DNA of 64,000 nucleotides from Croceicoccus naphthovorans. GTDB taxonomy: Bacteria; Pseudomonadota; Alphaproteobacteria; Sphingomonadales; Sphingomonadaceae. The stretch lies in the NCBI RefSeq assembly GCF_001028705.1, contig NZ_CP011770.1:2421501-2485500 (forward strand), in the 5' to 3' direction. Positions 54,940-64,000 of this stretch are shown here, in pieces. The notes below the pieces were generated by a model. It saw only the letters and a program-made list of their open reading frames with translations. It ran no database searches and had not been told where the DNA came from. Within the stretch, counting starts at the first letter, position 1; every line of letters starts with the position of its first letter. The position numbers and the translations under genes were made by a program.

Positions 54940-56055
54940 TCAGCTCCCGAATATGTTGAGCGAACTGATGTCGAGGAACGTCACAAACACCATCAGGCCC
55001 AGCACCAGCGCAAGACCAGTGCGAAAGGCCCAATCCTGACCCTTCGCCGAAACCGGCCTGCGGCGGACCGCCTCTATCGCGTAAAACGCAAGGTGCCCGC
55101 CGTCGAGGACGGGGATTGGCAAAAGGTTAATGAATGCCAAGTTAATTGAGATCATCGCCACGAAACCGATATAGGCATACCAGCCCTGCACCAGCTGTTC
55201 GCCCGAGTATTTGGCGATTTTGACCGGCCCGCCCAGCTCGTCCAGACCGCGCCTGCCGGTGATGATCTGCCACAGGCCGACCGCCGACAACTTCATGATC
55301 GACAGCGTCTGGCGCGTGCCTTCGGCGACCGCCTCCAGCGGGCCGACCTCAACCGCATCGACCGCGTTTGCGGCGATGCCGATGCGGCCCATTTCAAAGC
55401 GGTTCCCGAAACGGTCCACCTCTACATGCGTGCCGATCACAATGTCGGCGCGCATTTCGCGCCCATCGCGCAGCCAGGTCAGCGTGGCGGTTTCGCCGGG
55501 ATAGGGCACGATAAGCTCACGCAAGTCGTCGAACGAATCGATAGCGGAGCCGTTCACCGATGTGATGCGGTCGCCGATGTCGATCCCGGCTTCGGCAGCA
55601 GCCGATTCGGCGTAGATTTCGCCCACGACCGGCTCGGCCACGATCTTGCCGAAGGCCATGATGAACCCGGCCATGATGATGATCGCGACCAGCAGGTTGG
55701 TCAGCGGCCCCGCCGCGACGATCGCGGCACGCGCTCCCAGCCCCTTGGACTGAAACGTCTGGTTGCGCTCAGCCTCCGGTAAAGCCTTCCACTCGTCGGT
55801 CGGCTGGCTCGACGGGCTCATGTCGCCCGCAAACTGCACGTAACCGCCCAGCGGGATGGCCGACAGCTTCCACCGGGTGCCGCGCTTATCGGTGAAACCG
55901 GCGATTTCCTTGCCGAATCCCACCGAGAATGCCTCTGCCTTCACGCCGAACCAGCGTCCGACGAGGTAGTGGCCAAGTTCGTGCACGACCACCAACGGCG
56001 CAAGGACCGCGATGAAGCCGACGATGGCGGTGAAAAGATTGGGGTTTTCGAACAT
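54940..56055 (-). CDS. rseP: RIP metalloprotease RseP
   Basis: 371 residues, a site-2 protease. Zn site HELGH (H25, H29, with E26) in the first helix and the second site INLLPIPVLDGGHL near residue 318. One PDZ domain (about 125-205) instead of two, as is common outside enterobacteria. FGVKAEAFSVGFGKEIAGF is typical. Cleaves anti-sigma factors or signal remnants. dxr is 13 bases upstream on the same strand. Confidence 0.95.
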   Translation of the reverse strand: MFENPNLFTAIVGFIAVLAPLVVVHELGHYLVGRWFGVKAEAFSVGFGKEIAGFTDKRGTRWKLSAIPLGGYVQFAGDMSPSSQPTDEWKALPEAERNQTFQSKGLGARAAIVAAGPLTNLLVAIIIMAGFIMAFGKIVAEPVVGEIYAESAAAEAGIDIGDRITSVNGSAIDSFDDLRELIVPYPGETATLTWLRDGREMRADIVIGTHVEVDRFGNRFEMGRIGIAANAVDAVEVGPLEAVAEGTRQTLSIMKLSAVGLWQIITGRRGLDELGGPVKIAKYSGEQLVQGWYAYIGFVAMISINLAFINLLPIPVLDGGHLAFYAIEAVRRRPVSAKGQDWAFRTGLALVLGLMVFVTFLDISSLNIFGS

Positions 56056-56068
56056 CGTGCCTATTCCG

Positions 56069-57220
56069 TCAGACTATGGCCATCAGGCCTTGCGCCTTGC
56101 GGCGGGCTTCTGCGTCGACGGCAATAACCTCCTCCAGACTCGCGGGTGCGGCGGGGATGCCCTTGGCCAGCACGTCTTCGCACTGTGCCACGATCTTGGT
56201 GAACGCGATCTTACCGGCAAGAAACGCGGCCACGGCCACCTCGTTCGCGGCGTTGAGCACGGCAGGCGCGGCGCCCCCGGCGCTGGCGCATTCGCGGGCG
56301 ACGCGGGTGGCGGGGAACAGGTCTTCGTCAGGCGCGCGAAAGGTCAGCGTGCCGATACGGGCAAGATCCAGCGGCTCACACGGGGTATCCATGCGCCCCG
56401 GCCATGCCAGTGCGCTGGCGATGGGGACGCGCATGTCGCTGGGGCCAAGCTGCGCCAGCGTCGATCCGTCGCGGTATTCGACCATGGAGTGCACGATGGA
56501 CTGTGGGTGGACGATGATGCGCAGCCGGTCCAGCCCGACGGGGAACAGGTGGTGCGCCTCGATAAACTCCAGCCCCTTGTTCATCATCGTGGCCGAATCG
56601 ACGCTGATCTTCGCGCCCATGTCCCAGTTCGGGTGGGCCACCGCCTGCGCCGGGGTCGCGGCCTCGATCTCTGCGCGAGAGGCGTCGCGGAACGGGCCGC
56701 CACTGGCGGTCAGGGTGATCCAGCGAACATCGTTCAGGTCTTCACCATGCAGGCACTGGAAGATCGCGTTGTGCTCTGAATCCACGGGTAGCAGCGTTGC
56801 ACCGTGTCGTTCGACCGCGGCGGTCATTACCTCGCCTGCGGACACCAGCGCTTCCTTGTTGGCCAGCGCGATGGAGCCGCCTTTCTCAATCGCCGCCATC
56901 GTCGGGGCAAGGCCGGCACAACCGACAATGGCCGCAACGGTCATCTCCGCGCCGCGCGCCGCTGCCTCGACCAGAGCATCGGGACCGCCAGCCGCCTCGA
57001 CCCCGCTGCCAGCCAAAGCCTCGCGCAGGTCGGCAAGACAGCTTTCATCGCCGACAACCGCAACCTCTGCCCCGAATTCGCGCGCCAGGTTCGCCAGTTC
57101 GCGCGCGCTGCGATTGGCGGTCAGCGCGACGACGCGCCACTTGTCCCGATCCCGCCGGATCAGGTCCAGCGTAGAGGCCCCGACAGACCCCGTCGCGCCA
57201 AGGATCGAAATCGTGCGCAT
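56069..57220 (-). CDS. dxr: 1-deoxy-D-xylulose 5-phosphate reductoisomerase
   Basis: 383 residues, the second step of the MEP isoprenoid pathway. The NADPH motif is ILGATGSVGASTLDLI. VDSEHNAIFQCL and ITLTASGGPFRD carry the metal and substrate residues, with HPNWDMGAKISVDSATMMNKGLE the other. The ATG at 57218-57220 shares its last base with the cdsA stop region; a long open frame upstream is not coding. Feeds UppS substrates. Confidence 0.97.
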   Translation of the reverse strand: MRTISILGATGSVGASTLDLIRRDRDKWRVVALTANRSARELANLAREFGAEVAVVGDESCLADLREALAGSGVEAAGGPDALVEAAARGAEMTVAAIVGCAGLAPTMAAIEKGGSIALANKEALVSAGEVMTAAVERHGATLLPVDSEHNAIFQCLHGEDLNDVRWITLTASGGPFRDASRAEIEAATPAQAVAHPNWDMGAKISVDSATMMNKGLEFIEAHHLFPVGLDRLRIIVHPQSIVHSMVEYRDGSTLAQLGPSDMRVPIASALAWPGRMDTPCEPLDLARIGTLTFRAPDEDLFPATRVARECASAGGAAPAVLNAANEVAVAAFLAGKIAFTKIVAQCEDVLAKGIPAAPASLEEVIAVDAEARRKAQGLMAIV

Positions 57221-58017
57221 CACGCCGCCAAGAGGGCGAGCAGCCCGATCAGGATGGACACCGGCAGCAAGCCGTCCACGCGGTCGAACACCCCGCCATG
57301 TCCGGGGATCAGCGTGGAGCTGTCTTTCACCTTCGCCCGCCGCTTCATCCAGCTTTCGAAGAAGTCGCCCGCTTGCGCCAGAATGGCGAGCACCGCGCCC
57401 GCGGCCAGCGCGGAGACGATCAGTTCCGCCCCGCCGAACACCACGAAATAGGTGTCGCGCGAATTGCCGGGCACGCCCATCTCGCCAAAACCCGCCGCCC
57501 AGATGTGCGCAGTATAGAGAAACAGCACCAGCGCCAGCGCCGCACCGACGACGCCGCCGCCCAGTCCGGCCCATGTCTTGGACGGGCTGATCGATGGCGC
57601 GATCTTCGGCCCGCCGAATGTCCGGCCCGAGAAATAGGCAAAGGTATCGACGAAGGCCGTAATCGCGATGGCCAGCACCACCAGTATCGCGGGCACCGTC
57701 GTCATCAACCACGCGGCCACGCCCATGTAGAGCGCCCCGCCCAGCGTCCACGCCAGCGTCCTGCCCGCCGAATGGCCCAGTTCGATGCCCATGCGGCGGA
57801 CCAGCCGCTGAAATTCCCAATAGGCCACACCCGCGACGATCACGATAAACGCGTCGAGCAGCAAGCCGCCCATCCACAGGCAAAACCCCGCCACGGCGAC
57901 CATGACGATGGCGGACATCGCCCGCACGCCAAGGTCGGTCTTGCGCGGACCTTCGGGCTTTACGTGCCCCGGTTCGACCGGACCGGGTGCCTCTGCGCTG
58001 ATCTCACCGTCCGCCAT
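57220..58017 (-). CDS. cdsA: Phosphatidate cytidylyltransferase
   Basis: 265 residues with about eight helices. Makes CDP-diacylglycerol. The C-terminal signature is partly SSTLIPGHGGVFDRVDGLLPV, with SKTWAGLGGGVVGA also diagnostic. FVDTFAYFSGRTFG contains the conserved Asp. It overlaps uppS by 14 bases and dxr by 1-3 bases. Confidence 0.96.
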   Translation of the reverse strand: MADGEISAEAPGPVEPGHVKPEGPRKTDLGVRAMSAIVMVAVAGFCLWMGGLLLDAFIVIVAGVAYWEFQRLVRRMGIELGHSAGRTLAWTLGGALYMGVAAWLMTTVPAILVVLAIAITAFVDTFAYFSGRTFGGPKIAPSISPSKTWAGLGGGVVGAALALVLFLYTAHIWAAGFGEMGVPGNSRDTYFVVFGGAELIVSALAAGAVLAILAQAGDFFESWMKRRAKVKDSSTLIPGHGGVFDRVDGLLPVSILIGLLALLAA

Positions 58018-58735
58018 AGCGCCGCTCCCGTCCCGCGAAATGGTCTAGCGCCTCGGCAAAATGACGCGGGGTGAAATCGGGCCAGAGCACATCGGTAAAA
58101 TAAAGCTCGGCATAGGCAGCCTGCCACAACAGAAAGTTCGACAAGCGCACTTCGCCGCTGGTGCGGATCAGCAGGTCGAGCGGCGGCAGGTCCGCAGTGT
58201 CGAGGTGGCGCGCAATCGCCTCCTCGGTGATCTCACCCTCTGCGGCGGCGGCACGGGCCGCGCGCACGATTTCCGCCTGCGCACCGTAATTCAACGCGAT
58301 GGCCAGCGTGACTGCGTCGTTATCCTTCGTCCGTTCCAAGGCGCCTTCGATCAGCGCCACGGCTTCTTCGTCGAACACCGAGTAATCGCCGACGATCTTC
58401 AACTTCACGCCCGCCTCGGCGATCTCGTTCAGGTCGTTGCGGATGAAGTGCTTCATCAGCGCGGTAAGATCCGCGATCTCGTCGGCGGGTCGCCCCCAGT
58501 TCTCGGTGCTGAACGCATAGAGGGTCAGCGCCTCTAAGGGCGTATCGCGCAGCGACCGGACGAGACCCCGCACCGCCTCCACGCCCTTTTTGTGACCCAT
58601 CGCACGGGGCAGCAGGCGCTTTTTCGCCCAGCGCCCGTTGCCATCCATGATGATCGCGACATGGCGAGCGTCACGCCCCCCGCGCGACCCCTGCGCCAAT
58701 CGGGGCGCGGCCCCAAAGACGCGATCAGGGCTCAC
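58004..58735 (-). CDS. uppS: Undecaprenyl diphosphate synthase
   Basis: 243 residues, cis-prenyltransferase making the C55 lipid carrier for wall synthesis. [16 protein letters not shown] carries the catalytic D31, [15 protein letters not shown] the other conserved run, and [22 protein letters not shown] the C-terminal signature. 4-base overlap with frr. Confidence 0.97.
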   Translation of the reverse strand: MSPDRVFGAAPRLAQGSRGGRDARHVAIIMDGNGRWAKKRLLPRAMGHKKGVEAVRGLVRSLRDTPLEALTLYAFSTENWGRPADEIADLTALMKHFIRNDLNEIAEAGVKLKIVGDYSVFDEEAVALIEGALERTKDNDAVTLAIALNYGAQAEIVRAARAAAAEGEITEEAIARHLDTADLPPLDLLIRTSGEVRLSNFLLWQAAYAELYFTDVLWPDFTPRHFAEALDHFAGRERRYGGR

Positions 58736-59289
58736 TGGCTAAGGATTTCCTTTTCCTTCGCCTCTGCGGCCTTGTCGGCCTCGGCGACGTACTTGTCGGT
58801 CAGCTTCTGGACCTCATCCTCCGACCGCTTGCGATCGTCTTCCGAGATTTCCTTTTTCTTCTCGTCTTCCTTCAACGCTTCCATGCCGTCGCGCCGTACG
58901 TTGCGGATCGCGATCTTCGCAGCTTCCGCATATTTACCGGCAATCTTGGCCAGATCCTTGCGGCGTTCCGCGGTCAGGTCGGGCATCGGCAGGCGCAGCG
59001 TCTGGCCGTCGATCATCGGGTTCAGGCCGAGGTTGGCGTGGGCGATGCCCTTTTCCACCGCGATTACGTTCGACTTGTCCCAGACCTGCACGGACAGCAT
59101 GCGCGGTTCAGGGGCCGTGACCGAGGCGACCTGGTTCAGCGGCATCATCGCGCCGTAAACCTCGACCACTACGGGATCGAGCAGCGAGACGTTGGCGCGC
59201 CCGGTGCGCAGGCCCGAAAGGTCGCCCTTCAGCGATTCCACGGCGCCGTTCATGCGGCGCTCGATGTCTGCCTTGTCGTATTTGGCCAT
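58732..59289 (-). CDS. frr: Ribosome recycling factor
   Basis: 185 residues of helical bundle plus beta/alpha/beta domain. [20 protein letters not shown] is the start, with [16 protein letters not shown] and [17 protein letters not shown] the hallmark. The ATG at 59287-59289 is chosen over an open frame upstream. It lies 20 bases after pyrH and overlaps uppS by 4 bases. Confidence 0.97.
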   Translation of the reverse strand: MAKYDKADIERRMNGAVESLKGDLSGLRTGRANVSLLDPVVVEVYGAMMPLNQVASVTAPEPRMLSVQVWDKSNVIAVEKGIAHANLGLNPMIDGQTLRLPMPDLTAERRKDLAKIAGKYAEAAKIAIRNVRRDGMEALKEDEKKKEISEDDRKRSEDEVQKLTDKYVAEADKAAEAKEKEILSQ

Positions 59290-59309
59290 GTCTGGTCCTC
59301 TCTGGTGCG

Positions 59310-60041
59310 TCAGGCCGGGTTCGGGCCGGTGCCGACGATTGTCTGGGTGCCTTCCCCGGCCAGCACGCGGGCAAGGTTGCCGCGTTCGCGAATGGAGAAG
59401 ACGACGATGGGAATTGCATTGTCGCGACACAGCGCAACCGCGCTTGCGTCCATGACCTTCAGGTTCTCGGCCAGGACGGTGTCGTAGTCGATATGATCAT
59501 AGCGGGTGGCGCTGGCGACCTTCTTCGGATCGGCATCATAGACACCGTCGACGCTGGTACCCTTGAACAGCGCATCGCACCGCATCTCGGCCGCGCGCAA
59601 GGCGGCACCGGAATCGGTGGTGAAGTAGGGCGCGCCCACACCTGCGGCGAAGATCACCACGCGGCCCTTTTCGAGGTGCCTTTCGGCGCGGCGGCGAATG
59701 ACGGGCTCGCACACCTGATCCATCTGGATCGCCGACTGCACCCGCGTTTCCACGCCCAGCTTTTCCAATGCCGATTGCATTGCCAGCGCGTTCATTACCG
59801 TGGCCAGCATGCCCATGTAATCGGCCTGTGCGCGGTCCATGCCCTTGGCCGCGCCCGCCATGCCGCGAAAGATGTTGCCGCCGCCGATGACAAGGCAAAT
59901 TTCCAGGCCCGTTTCCTTGGCCGCTTTCACTTCCTCGGCCAGCTTCGACACGAAATCGGTATCGATGCCGAACTGCTGGTCGCCCATCAGCACCTCGCCC
60001 GACAGCTTCAGGAGGATGCGTTTGGTCTCTGGAAGAAGCAT
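59310..60041 (-). CDS. pyrH: UMP kinase
   Basis: 243 residues, amino-acid kinase fold, phosphorylating [23 protein letters not shown] opens it. [10 protein letters not shown] and [17 protein letters not shown] are conserved, as is [13 protein letters not shown]. The ATG at 60039-60041 is preferred to an upstream extension. 95 bases separate it from the regulator gene, an unusual neighbour, because tsf normally precedes. Confidence 0.96.
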   Translation of the reverse strand: MLLPETKRILLKLSGEVLMGDQQFGIDTDFVSKLAEEVKAAKETGLEICLVIGGGNIFRGMAGAAKGMDRAQADYMGMLATVMNALAMQSALEKLGVETRVQSAIQMDQVCEPVIRRRAERHLEKGRVVIFAAGVGAPYFTTDSGAALRAAEMRCDALFKGTSVDGVYDADPKKVASATRYDHIDYDTVLAENLKVMDASAVALCRDNAIPIVVFSIRERGNLARVLAGEGTQTIVGTGPNPA

Positions 60042-60136
60042 GGAGCGAGAAGAACCCGGTTGCGATTGCGACTGACCGGCGTCCCTAGCGCGCGGCGGGC
60101 GCGGGGGAAAGGGGAAAGGGGGTGGTTCTGCGCCAT

Positions 60137-61693
60137 TTACCCCAGTGCCTGCAGCTCTGGCCGGGCCAGCGCGGACAGCAGGCAATCCGCATGGGCTTCA
60201 TCCTGAAATGGGTAGGACGCGCGAATCTGGTCGATTTTCAACGTCGCGCCCAGCGCCACCAGATCGCGACCGTCTGCCACCGCACCCGCGATGTCACCCA
60301 GCCTGAAACGCGCCGCGATCCGTCGTTGCAACGCGCGAAGATTGCCCGAATTCAGCCGAAGCGAACGATCCAGATGATCAAGCGCACGTTCGACATCGCC
60401 GCAAAGGAAATGCCACAGGCCCAGGTCCGCCTCGATGACGGTCGCATGGCGATAATCGGGATCGACGAGATAGACTGCTTCCTGAATCTCGATCGCCGCA
60501 GCCGGATCACCGCCAAAGCCCGCGATGCAGCCGGAAAAATGGTGGGCAAGACCGGCACTCGGGTTAAGGCGAAGCGCCTCCTCCGCATGGTATCGGGCGG
60601 GATGATATGCGGCACGCGCCCACAGTTCTCCGGCACTGGCCAAAGAGTGCCCCATCCACCCGCGCGGGTCCAGATCAAGCGAGGCGCGTGCCGCCGACAG
60701 CATCTGGTTGAAGCAATTGCGGGCAAGCGCAACATCGCCGCCCAGCCAGCCGCCAAGACCAATCTCAAAATGCGCCTGCGCCTTCAGGCACCATGGCAAG
60801 GCAAGTCCCGGATCAAGTCGAATAGAGGAGTCCAATTGATCCAGCGCCAAGGCAAGACTTTCCCGCGAAGGCGAGTTCAGCGCCCATAGCGCCTTCAACG
60901 TCAGATCCCATGCGCCCAGATTCTGCGCAGGCATCCGCACGATGCGTCGACGCTCTGCCCCATCAAGCTCTGGCGCGGCAACGCGCAGTATCGAACGCGC
61001 GATTTCCGACTGCTTCGCAATCAGATCATCGATACGATCGGCAAAGATTTCGCTAAAAAGCGTCTCCCCACTGGCGACATCCACGACCTCCACGGTCAAG
61101 CGCGCCTCCTCGCCATGGCTGATCACCCGCCCGCAAATGGCATACCGCAAGTCCAGCGAGCGTGCGCGATCCAGCAGGCTGTCGCCTTTCGCCCCGGCGG
61201 TCGCGTTGCGCGAAAGGATCGGAAACCATCGCCATGCCGACAGTTCGGCAATCAACAATTCTGCCAGGCCATCGACCAGATATGCCGCCTCGTCCCGGTC
61301 GAACGTAAAGGGAAATACGCCCACCAGCGAGCGTTCCATGACGACCGCGACCCCTGCAGCCAGATCGCGCGCGGAATACGGTTCGTCCGACAGCTTGCCG
61401 ACGAAACGAAAGCCCTCTCCGCGCACGGTCCGGATATAGCGCTGCGCATTGCCATCATCGCCAAGCGCCTGCCGAGCCGATTTGATCCTGCTGCTGAGCG
61501 CCGTGTCGGATACGAAGCGGCCCTTCCAGATCACTTCGAACAACTCGTCGCGGGTGACCAGCCTGTCCCGGTTCTCGACCAACAGGAACAGAAGACGCAG
61601 GACCTGCGGTTCTATGGCCACGCCTACGCCATTGCGGCGCAGCTCGAAACTGCCGCGATCAAGCTCGAATTCGTCGAAGGCAAATACGGTCAT
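60137..61693 (-). CDS. Winged-helix regulator with TolB-like and TPR-type C-terminal region
   Basis: 518 residues. An OmpR/CadC-type winged helix at about 1-95 ([20 protein letters not shown], then [35 protein letters not shown]). A middle domain about 110-240 with [25 protein letters not shown] resembles the TolB-like/adenylate-cyclase-associated segment, and a TPR-like region follows with [18 protein letters not shown]. No membrane helix is apparent, unlike CadC. Signal and target are unknown. Start is the ATG at 61691-61693. Divergent from the tautomerase, so it may control it. Confidence 0.82.
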   Translation of the reverse strand: MTVFAFDEFELDRGSFELRRNGVGVAIEPQVLRLLFLLVENRDRLVTRDELFEVIWKGRFVSDTALSSRIKSARQALGDDGNAQRYIRTVRGEGFRFVGKLSDEPYSARDLAAGVAVVMERSLVGVFPFTFDRDEAAYLVDGLAELLIAELSAWRWFPILSRNATAGAKGDSLLDRARSLDLRYAICGRVISHGEEARLTVEVVDVASGETLFSEIFADRIDDLIAKQSEIARSILRVAAPELDGAERRRIVRMPAQNLGAWDLTLKALWALNSPSRESLALALDQLDSSIRLDPGLALPWCLKAQAHFEIGLGGWLGGDVALARNCFNQMLSAARASLDLDPRGWMGHSLASAGELWARAAYHPARYHAEEALRLNPSAGLAHHFSGCIAGFGGDPAAAIEIQEAVYLVDPDYRHATVIEADLGLWHFLCGDVERALDHLDRSLRLNSGNLRALQRRIAARFRLGDIAGAVADGRDLVALGATLKIDQIRASYPFQDEAHADCLLSALARPELQALG

Positions 61694-61889
61694 GGCACTG
61701 CCCCCTACCCATATGCGCCCCGCCTGATGCGTTGCGGGCGGAGAGTGTGAAGTCAAGCCTGCGAAAGTCTCCACGCAATCTCCACGCAGTCTCCAAGCAG
61801 AGGCGAAGGGGCCCGCCTAAACGGGACAGGTCACCGGGAAACGAACTCCGGAAGACTGAACATCAGCAAGGCCATACAGGAGAACTACA

Positions 61890-62111
61890 ATGCCCCTTAT
61901 CGACATTCAGCTCATCGACGGTGTCTTCGACAAGGACCAGAAGCAGCGCATGATCAAGGACGTGACCGACGCGGTCGTCGCAATCGAAGGCGAAGTCATG
62001 CGCGGCGTGACCTGGGTTCGAGTCCTCGAAGTCGAAGGCGGTCACTGGGCCATCGGCGGTCAGCCGCTTGGCGCGGCAGACATCCACGCGATGCAACGTG
62101 CCGACGCCTGA
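61890..62111 (+). CDS. Tautomerase (4-oxalocrotonate tautomerase-like)
   Basis: 73 residues. MPLIDIQLIDGVFDKDQKQ gives the N-terminal Pro (Pro1 after Met removal), the catalytic base. KDVTDAVVAIEGEVMRGVTWVRVLEVEGGHWAIGGQ fits the small tautomerase fold. AGGAGA lies 6 bases before the ATG. Divergent from the winged-helix regulator, 196 bases apart. Substrate unknown. A hairpin terminator follows. Confidence 0.85.
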   Translation: MPLIDIQLIDGVFDKDQKQRMIKDVTDAVVAIEGEVMRGVTWVRVLEVEGGHWAIGGQPLGAADIHAMQRADA

Positions 62112-62134
62112 ACCCACCCTTGGGCAAAGCAAAA

Positions 62135-62165
62135 CGGGCCGGAAAGCATGATGCTTTCCGGCCCG
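62135..62165. terminator. Bidirectional terminator between the tautomerase and tsf
   Basis: A perfect 12-base stem (62135-62146 with 62154-62165) with a 7-base loop. On the minus strand it is followed by TTTTGCTTTG and ends the rpsB-tsf transcript. On the plus strand it may end the tautomerase message, with only a weak T-rich follow-on. Confidence 0.85.
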
Positions 62166-62187
62166 CTCTATTTGCGTGATCGAAGGA

Positions 62188-63111
62188 TCAACCGCCGACG
62201 GCAGCGGCGACTTCTGCGGCGAAGTCGCTCTCTTCCTTTTCGATGCCTTCGCCGAGCTGAAAGCGAACATAGTCCTTCAGCACGATCTTGGCGCCGGCGT
62301 CCTTACCGGCCTGATCGACAACCTGCTGGATCGGGGTCTTGTTGTCCATGACGAAGACTTGGCTCAGCAGTGCGTTTTCCTTGGCGTACTTGGCGACGGC
62401 GCCGTCGACCATCTTTTCCTGCACGTTCTCGGGCTTGCCGCTCTCGGCAGCCTTTTCGCGGGCAATGGCGCGCTCGCGCTCGATCACTTCGGCGTCGAGG
62501 CCTTCGGCGGTCAGCGCCTGAGGGAACGCGGCGGCGATGTGCATGGCCAGCTGCTTGCCCAGCGTTTCAAGAACGTCGGTAGCCGCTTCGGACTCCAGAG
62601 CGACCAGCACGCCGATCTTGCCGAGGTTCGGCGCGGCGGCGTTATGCATGTAGGGAACGACGAGGCCGCTCTCGACTTCGACGGTCTTCATGCGGCGAAC
62701 CTGCTGGTTCTCACCGATGGTCGCGACGTTGTTGGTCAGCTTTTCGGTGACGGTGCCGCCATCCGGATATGCCGCCGACTTGAGCGCCTCGACATCGTCG
62801 CCGTCAACGCCCAGCGCAACTTGCGTCGTCTTGCGGACGAAGTCCTGGAACTGGTCGTTCTTGGCAACGAAGTCGGTTTCCGAGTTAACCTCGACAGCAA
62901 CGCCCTTGGTGCCTTCGACGGCCACGCCGACCAGGCCCTCTGCCGCGGTGCGGCTGGACTTCTTGGCAGCGGCGGCAAGGCCCTTGGCGCGCAGGAAGTC
63001 GACCGCGGCTTCCATGTCGCCATCGGTTTCGGTCAGCGCCTTCTTGCAATCCATCATGCCCGCGCCGGTCTTTTCGCGCAGGGTCTTCACGTCAGCGGCG
63101 GTGTAAGCCAT
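62188..63111 (-). CDS. tsf: Elongation factor Ts
   Basis: 307 residues, nucleotide exchange factor of EF-Tu. [32 protein letters not shown] is the signature. [12 protein letters not shown] and [14 protein letters not shown] follow. The ATG at 63109-63111 is used; the frame is open upstream. It is after rpsB by 126 bases, which contain a hairpin. Confidence 0.97.
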   Translation of the reverse strand: MAYTAADVKTLREKTGAGMMDCKKALTETDGDMEAAVDFLRAKGLAAAAKKSSRTAAEGLVGVAVEGTKGVAVEVNSETDFVAKNDQFQDFVRKTTQVALGVDGDDVEALKSAAYPDGGTVTEKLTNNVATIGENQQVRRMKTVEVESGLVVPYMHNAAAPNLGKIGVLVALESEAATDVLETLGKQLAMHIAAAFPQALTAEGLDAEVIERERAIAREKAAESGKPENVQEKMVDGAVAKYAKENALLSQVFVMDNKTPIQQVVDQAGKDAGAKIVLKDYVRFQLGEGIEKEESDFAAEVAAAVGG

Positions 63112-63142
63112 CGCGTCGTTCCTCTTTTTAAATGATCGTGCC

Positions 63143-63169
63143 GCCGGGCCACAGCGGTTGCGGCCCGGC
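63143..63169 (-). other. GC hairpin in the rpsB-tsf intergenic region
   Basis: An 8-base stem (63143-63150 with 63162-63169), loop of 11. No T-tract follows on the minus strand, so it is not a standard terminator. It could modulate the tsf level after rpsB, but this is inference. Confidence 0.4.
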
Positions 63170-63237
63170 GCACTGAACAGCAAATCATGACGGGGGCGTG
63201 ACGATCACGCCCGCGCGCCAGATTCAATCAAGCCCGA

Positions 63238-63996
63238 TCAGGCCTCGGCAACAGCCGCTTCGGCGGCTGGCTCGTCCATCGCACCGATGTCGACACCCGA
63301 ATCGACAACACCCTTCTGGCCGCCCTTGCGGGCTGCGTCGGCAATGGCGTCGCAGTACAGGCGAACCGCGCGGGCCGCGTCGTCGTTACCCGGAACCGGG
63401 AACGCGATGCCCGTCGGATCGACATTGGTGTCGAGCACGCCGACGACCGGGATACCCAGCACGTTGGCTTCCTTGATGGCCAGCTCTTCCATGTTGGCGT
63501 CGATTACGAACATCACGTCCGGAATGCCGCCCATGTCGCGGATGCCGCCCAGCGAAAGCTCGAGCTTGTCCCGCTTGCGGGTCATGTCGAGGATTTCCTT
63601 CTTGGTCAGGCCCGACGTGTCACCCGAAAGCTGTTCCTCGATGGTCTTCAGCTTCTTGATCGACTTCGAAACGGTCTGCCAGTTGGTCAGCATGCCGCCC
63701 AGCCAGCGGTGGTTGACGTAGTACTGGCCGCACGACAGCGCGGCTTCGCGGATCGGGTCCTGCGCCTGGCGCTTGGTGCCGACGAACAGCACCTTGCCGC
63801 CCGCCTGCACGGTGGCCGACACGAAGTCGAGAGCGCGCTGGAACAGCGGCACGGTCTGCGACAGGTCGATGATGTGAACACCGTTGCGGCTGCCGAAGAT
63901 GTACGGCTTCATCCGCGGGTTCCAGCGGTGGGTCTGGTGGCCGAAGTGTGCGCCGGCCTCGATCAATTGCTGCATGGTGACGCCAGTGGACGCCAT
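63238..63996 (-). CDS. rpsB: 30S ribosomal protein S2
   Basis: 252 residues and complete, ending 4 bases before the window edge. [30 protein letters not shown] is the signature, with [16 protein letters not shown] and [16 protein letters not shown]. The C-terminus has an Ala/Glu tail. The usual first gene of the rpsB-tsf pair. Confidence 0.98.
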   Translation of the reverse strand: MASTGVTMQQLIEAGAHFGHQTHRWNPRMKPYIFGSRNGVHIIDLSQTVPLFQRALDFVSATVQAGGKVLFVGTKRQAQDPIREAALSCGQYYVNHRWLGGMLTNWQTVSKSIKKLKTIEEQLSGDTSGLTKKEILDMTRKRDKLELSLGGIRDMGGIPDVMFVIDANMEELAIKEANVLGIPVVGVLDTNVDPTGIAFPVPGNDDAARAVRLYCDAIADAARKGGQKGVVDSGVDIGAMDEPAAEAAVAEA

Positions 63997-64000
63997 AATC

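Noticed and set aside
56076..57590. 504-codon open frame on the plus strand
   Set aside because: Mirror of dxr and cdsA; Ser/Arg/Ala/Pro-rich, no domain, no start context.

Overview
This is a GC-rich bacterial chromosome segment, almost certainly from a sphingomonad alphaproteobacterium, probably Erythrobacteraceae-like. That placement rests on gene order and family forms: ctaC-ctaD-ctaB-orf-ctaG-ctaE-DUF983-SURF1-thrC, argH-lptM-lysA, ffh-rpsP-rimM-trmD-rplS and rpsB-tsf-pyrH-frr-uppS-cdsA-dxr-rseP-bamA-skp-fabZ. It also fits the Gram-negative envelope and aerobic respiratory content. The genus cannot be fixed from the sequence alone. No insertion sequence, prophage, integrase, rRNA or CRISPR array is visible, so this is mostly core genome with small insertions, decayed genes and unusual family members.

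Layout. 1-6.6 kb (minus): start of thrC and the aa3 cytochrome c oxidase locus. 6.9-12.6 kb (plus): pyrE, pdxJ, a small AT-rich membrane gene, acpS, lepB, an AI-2E-type transporter, a DUF3089 hydrolase and ruvX, many stop-start coupled. 12.6-19.5 kb (mostly minus): a 36-residue microprotein, a siroheme-synthase-like protein, lysA-lptM-argH, a divergent thioredoxin lipoprotein, purU, a CitE-like lyase with a MaoC hydratase, and tRNA-Gln. 19.7-24.1 kb (plus): topoisomerase IB and two tandem oligopeptide-binding lipoproteins, the first apparently starting at ATC. 24.1-30.9 kb (minus): ilvE, an amino-acid permease remnant, and the rplS-trmD-rimM-rpsP-ffh translation and secretion operon, split by a frameshifted gene and a TIGR04222 membrane protein. 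31.2-37.3 kb (plus): GGDEF-EAL protein, dapF, mtaB, ftsY, yciB and a PuuD-like membrane protein. 37.3-45.6 kb (minus): kup, ccmC-D-E-F-G-H-I, a leucine-dehydrogenase-like enzyme and tRNA-His. 45.8-48.3 kb: type II secretion pseudopilins gspH-I-J-K. 48.3-50.9 kb: prolyl-hydroxylase-like oxygenase, GNAT, DUF808 and rpmE. 51-64 kb (minus): the envelope and translation supercluster, interrupted by a winged-helix/TPR regulator and a divergent tautomerase.

Functional links. Heme A synthesis, copper delivery (ctaB, ctaG) and c-type cytochrome maturation (ccm) serve the aerobic respiratory chain. ffh, ftsY, lepB, bamA, skp, rseP and lptM cover protein export and outer-membrane assembly. dxr, uppS, cdsA, fabZ, dapF and lysA feed cell-wall and lipid synthesis.

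The features most worth checking are the ATC start at 20821, the two-gene insertion inside the rpsP-trmD operon (one gene frameshifted), the siroheme synthase with a methyltransferase stub, the regulator/tautomerase insertion between tsf and pyrH, the long acidic tail on ribosomal protein S16, and two small uncharacterised genes (8206-8463 and 12604-12714). I found no obvious new multi-gene defence or biosynthetic system; the rimM-trmD insertion pair is the closest to an undescribed module.
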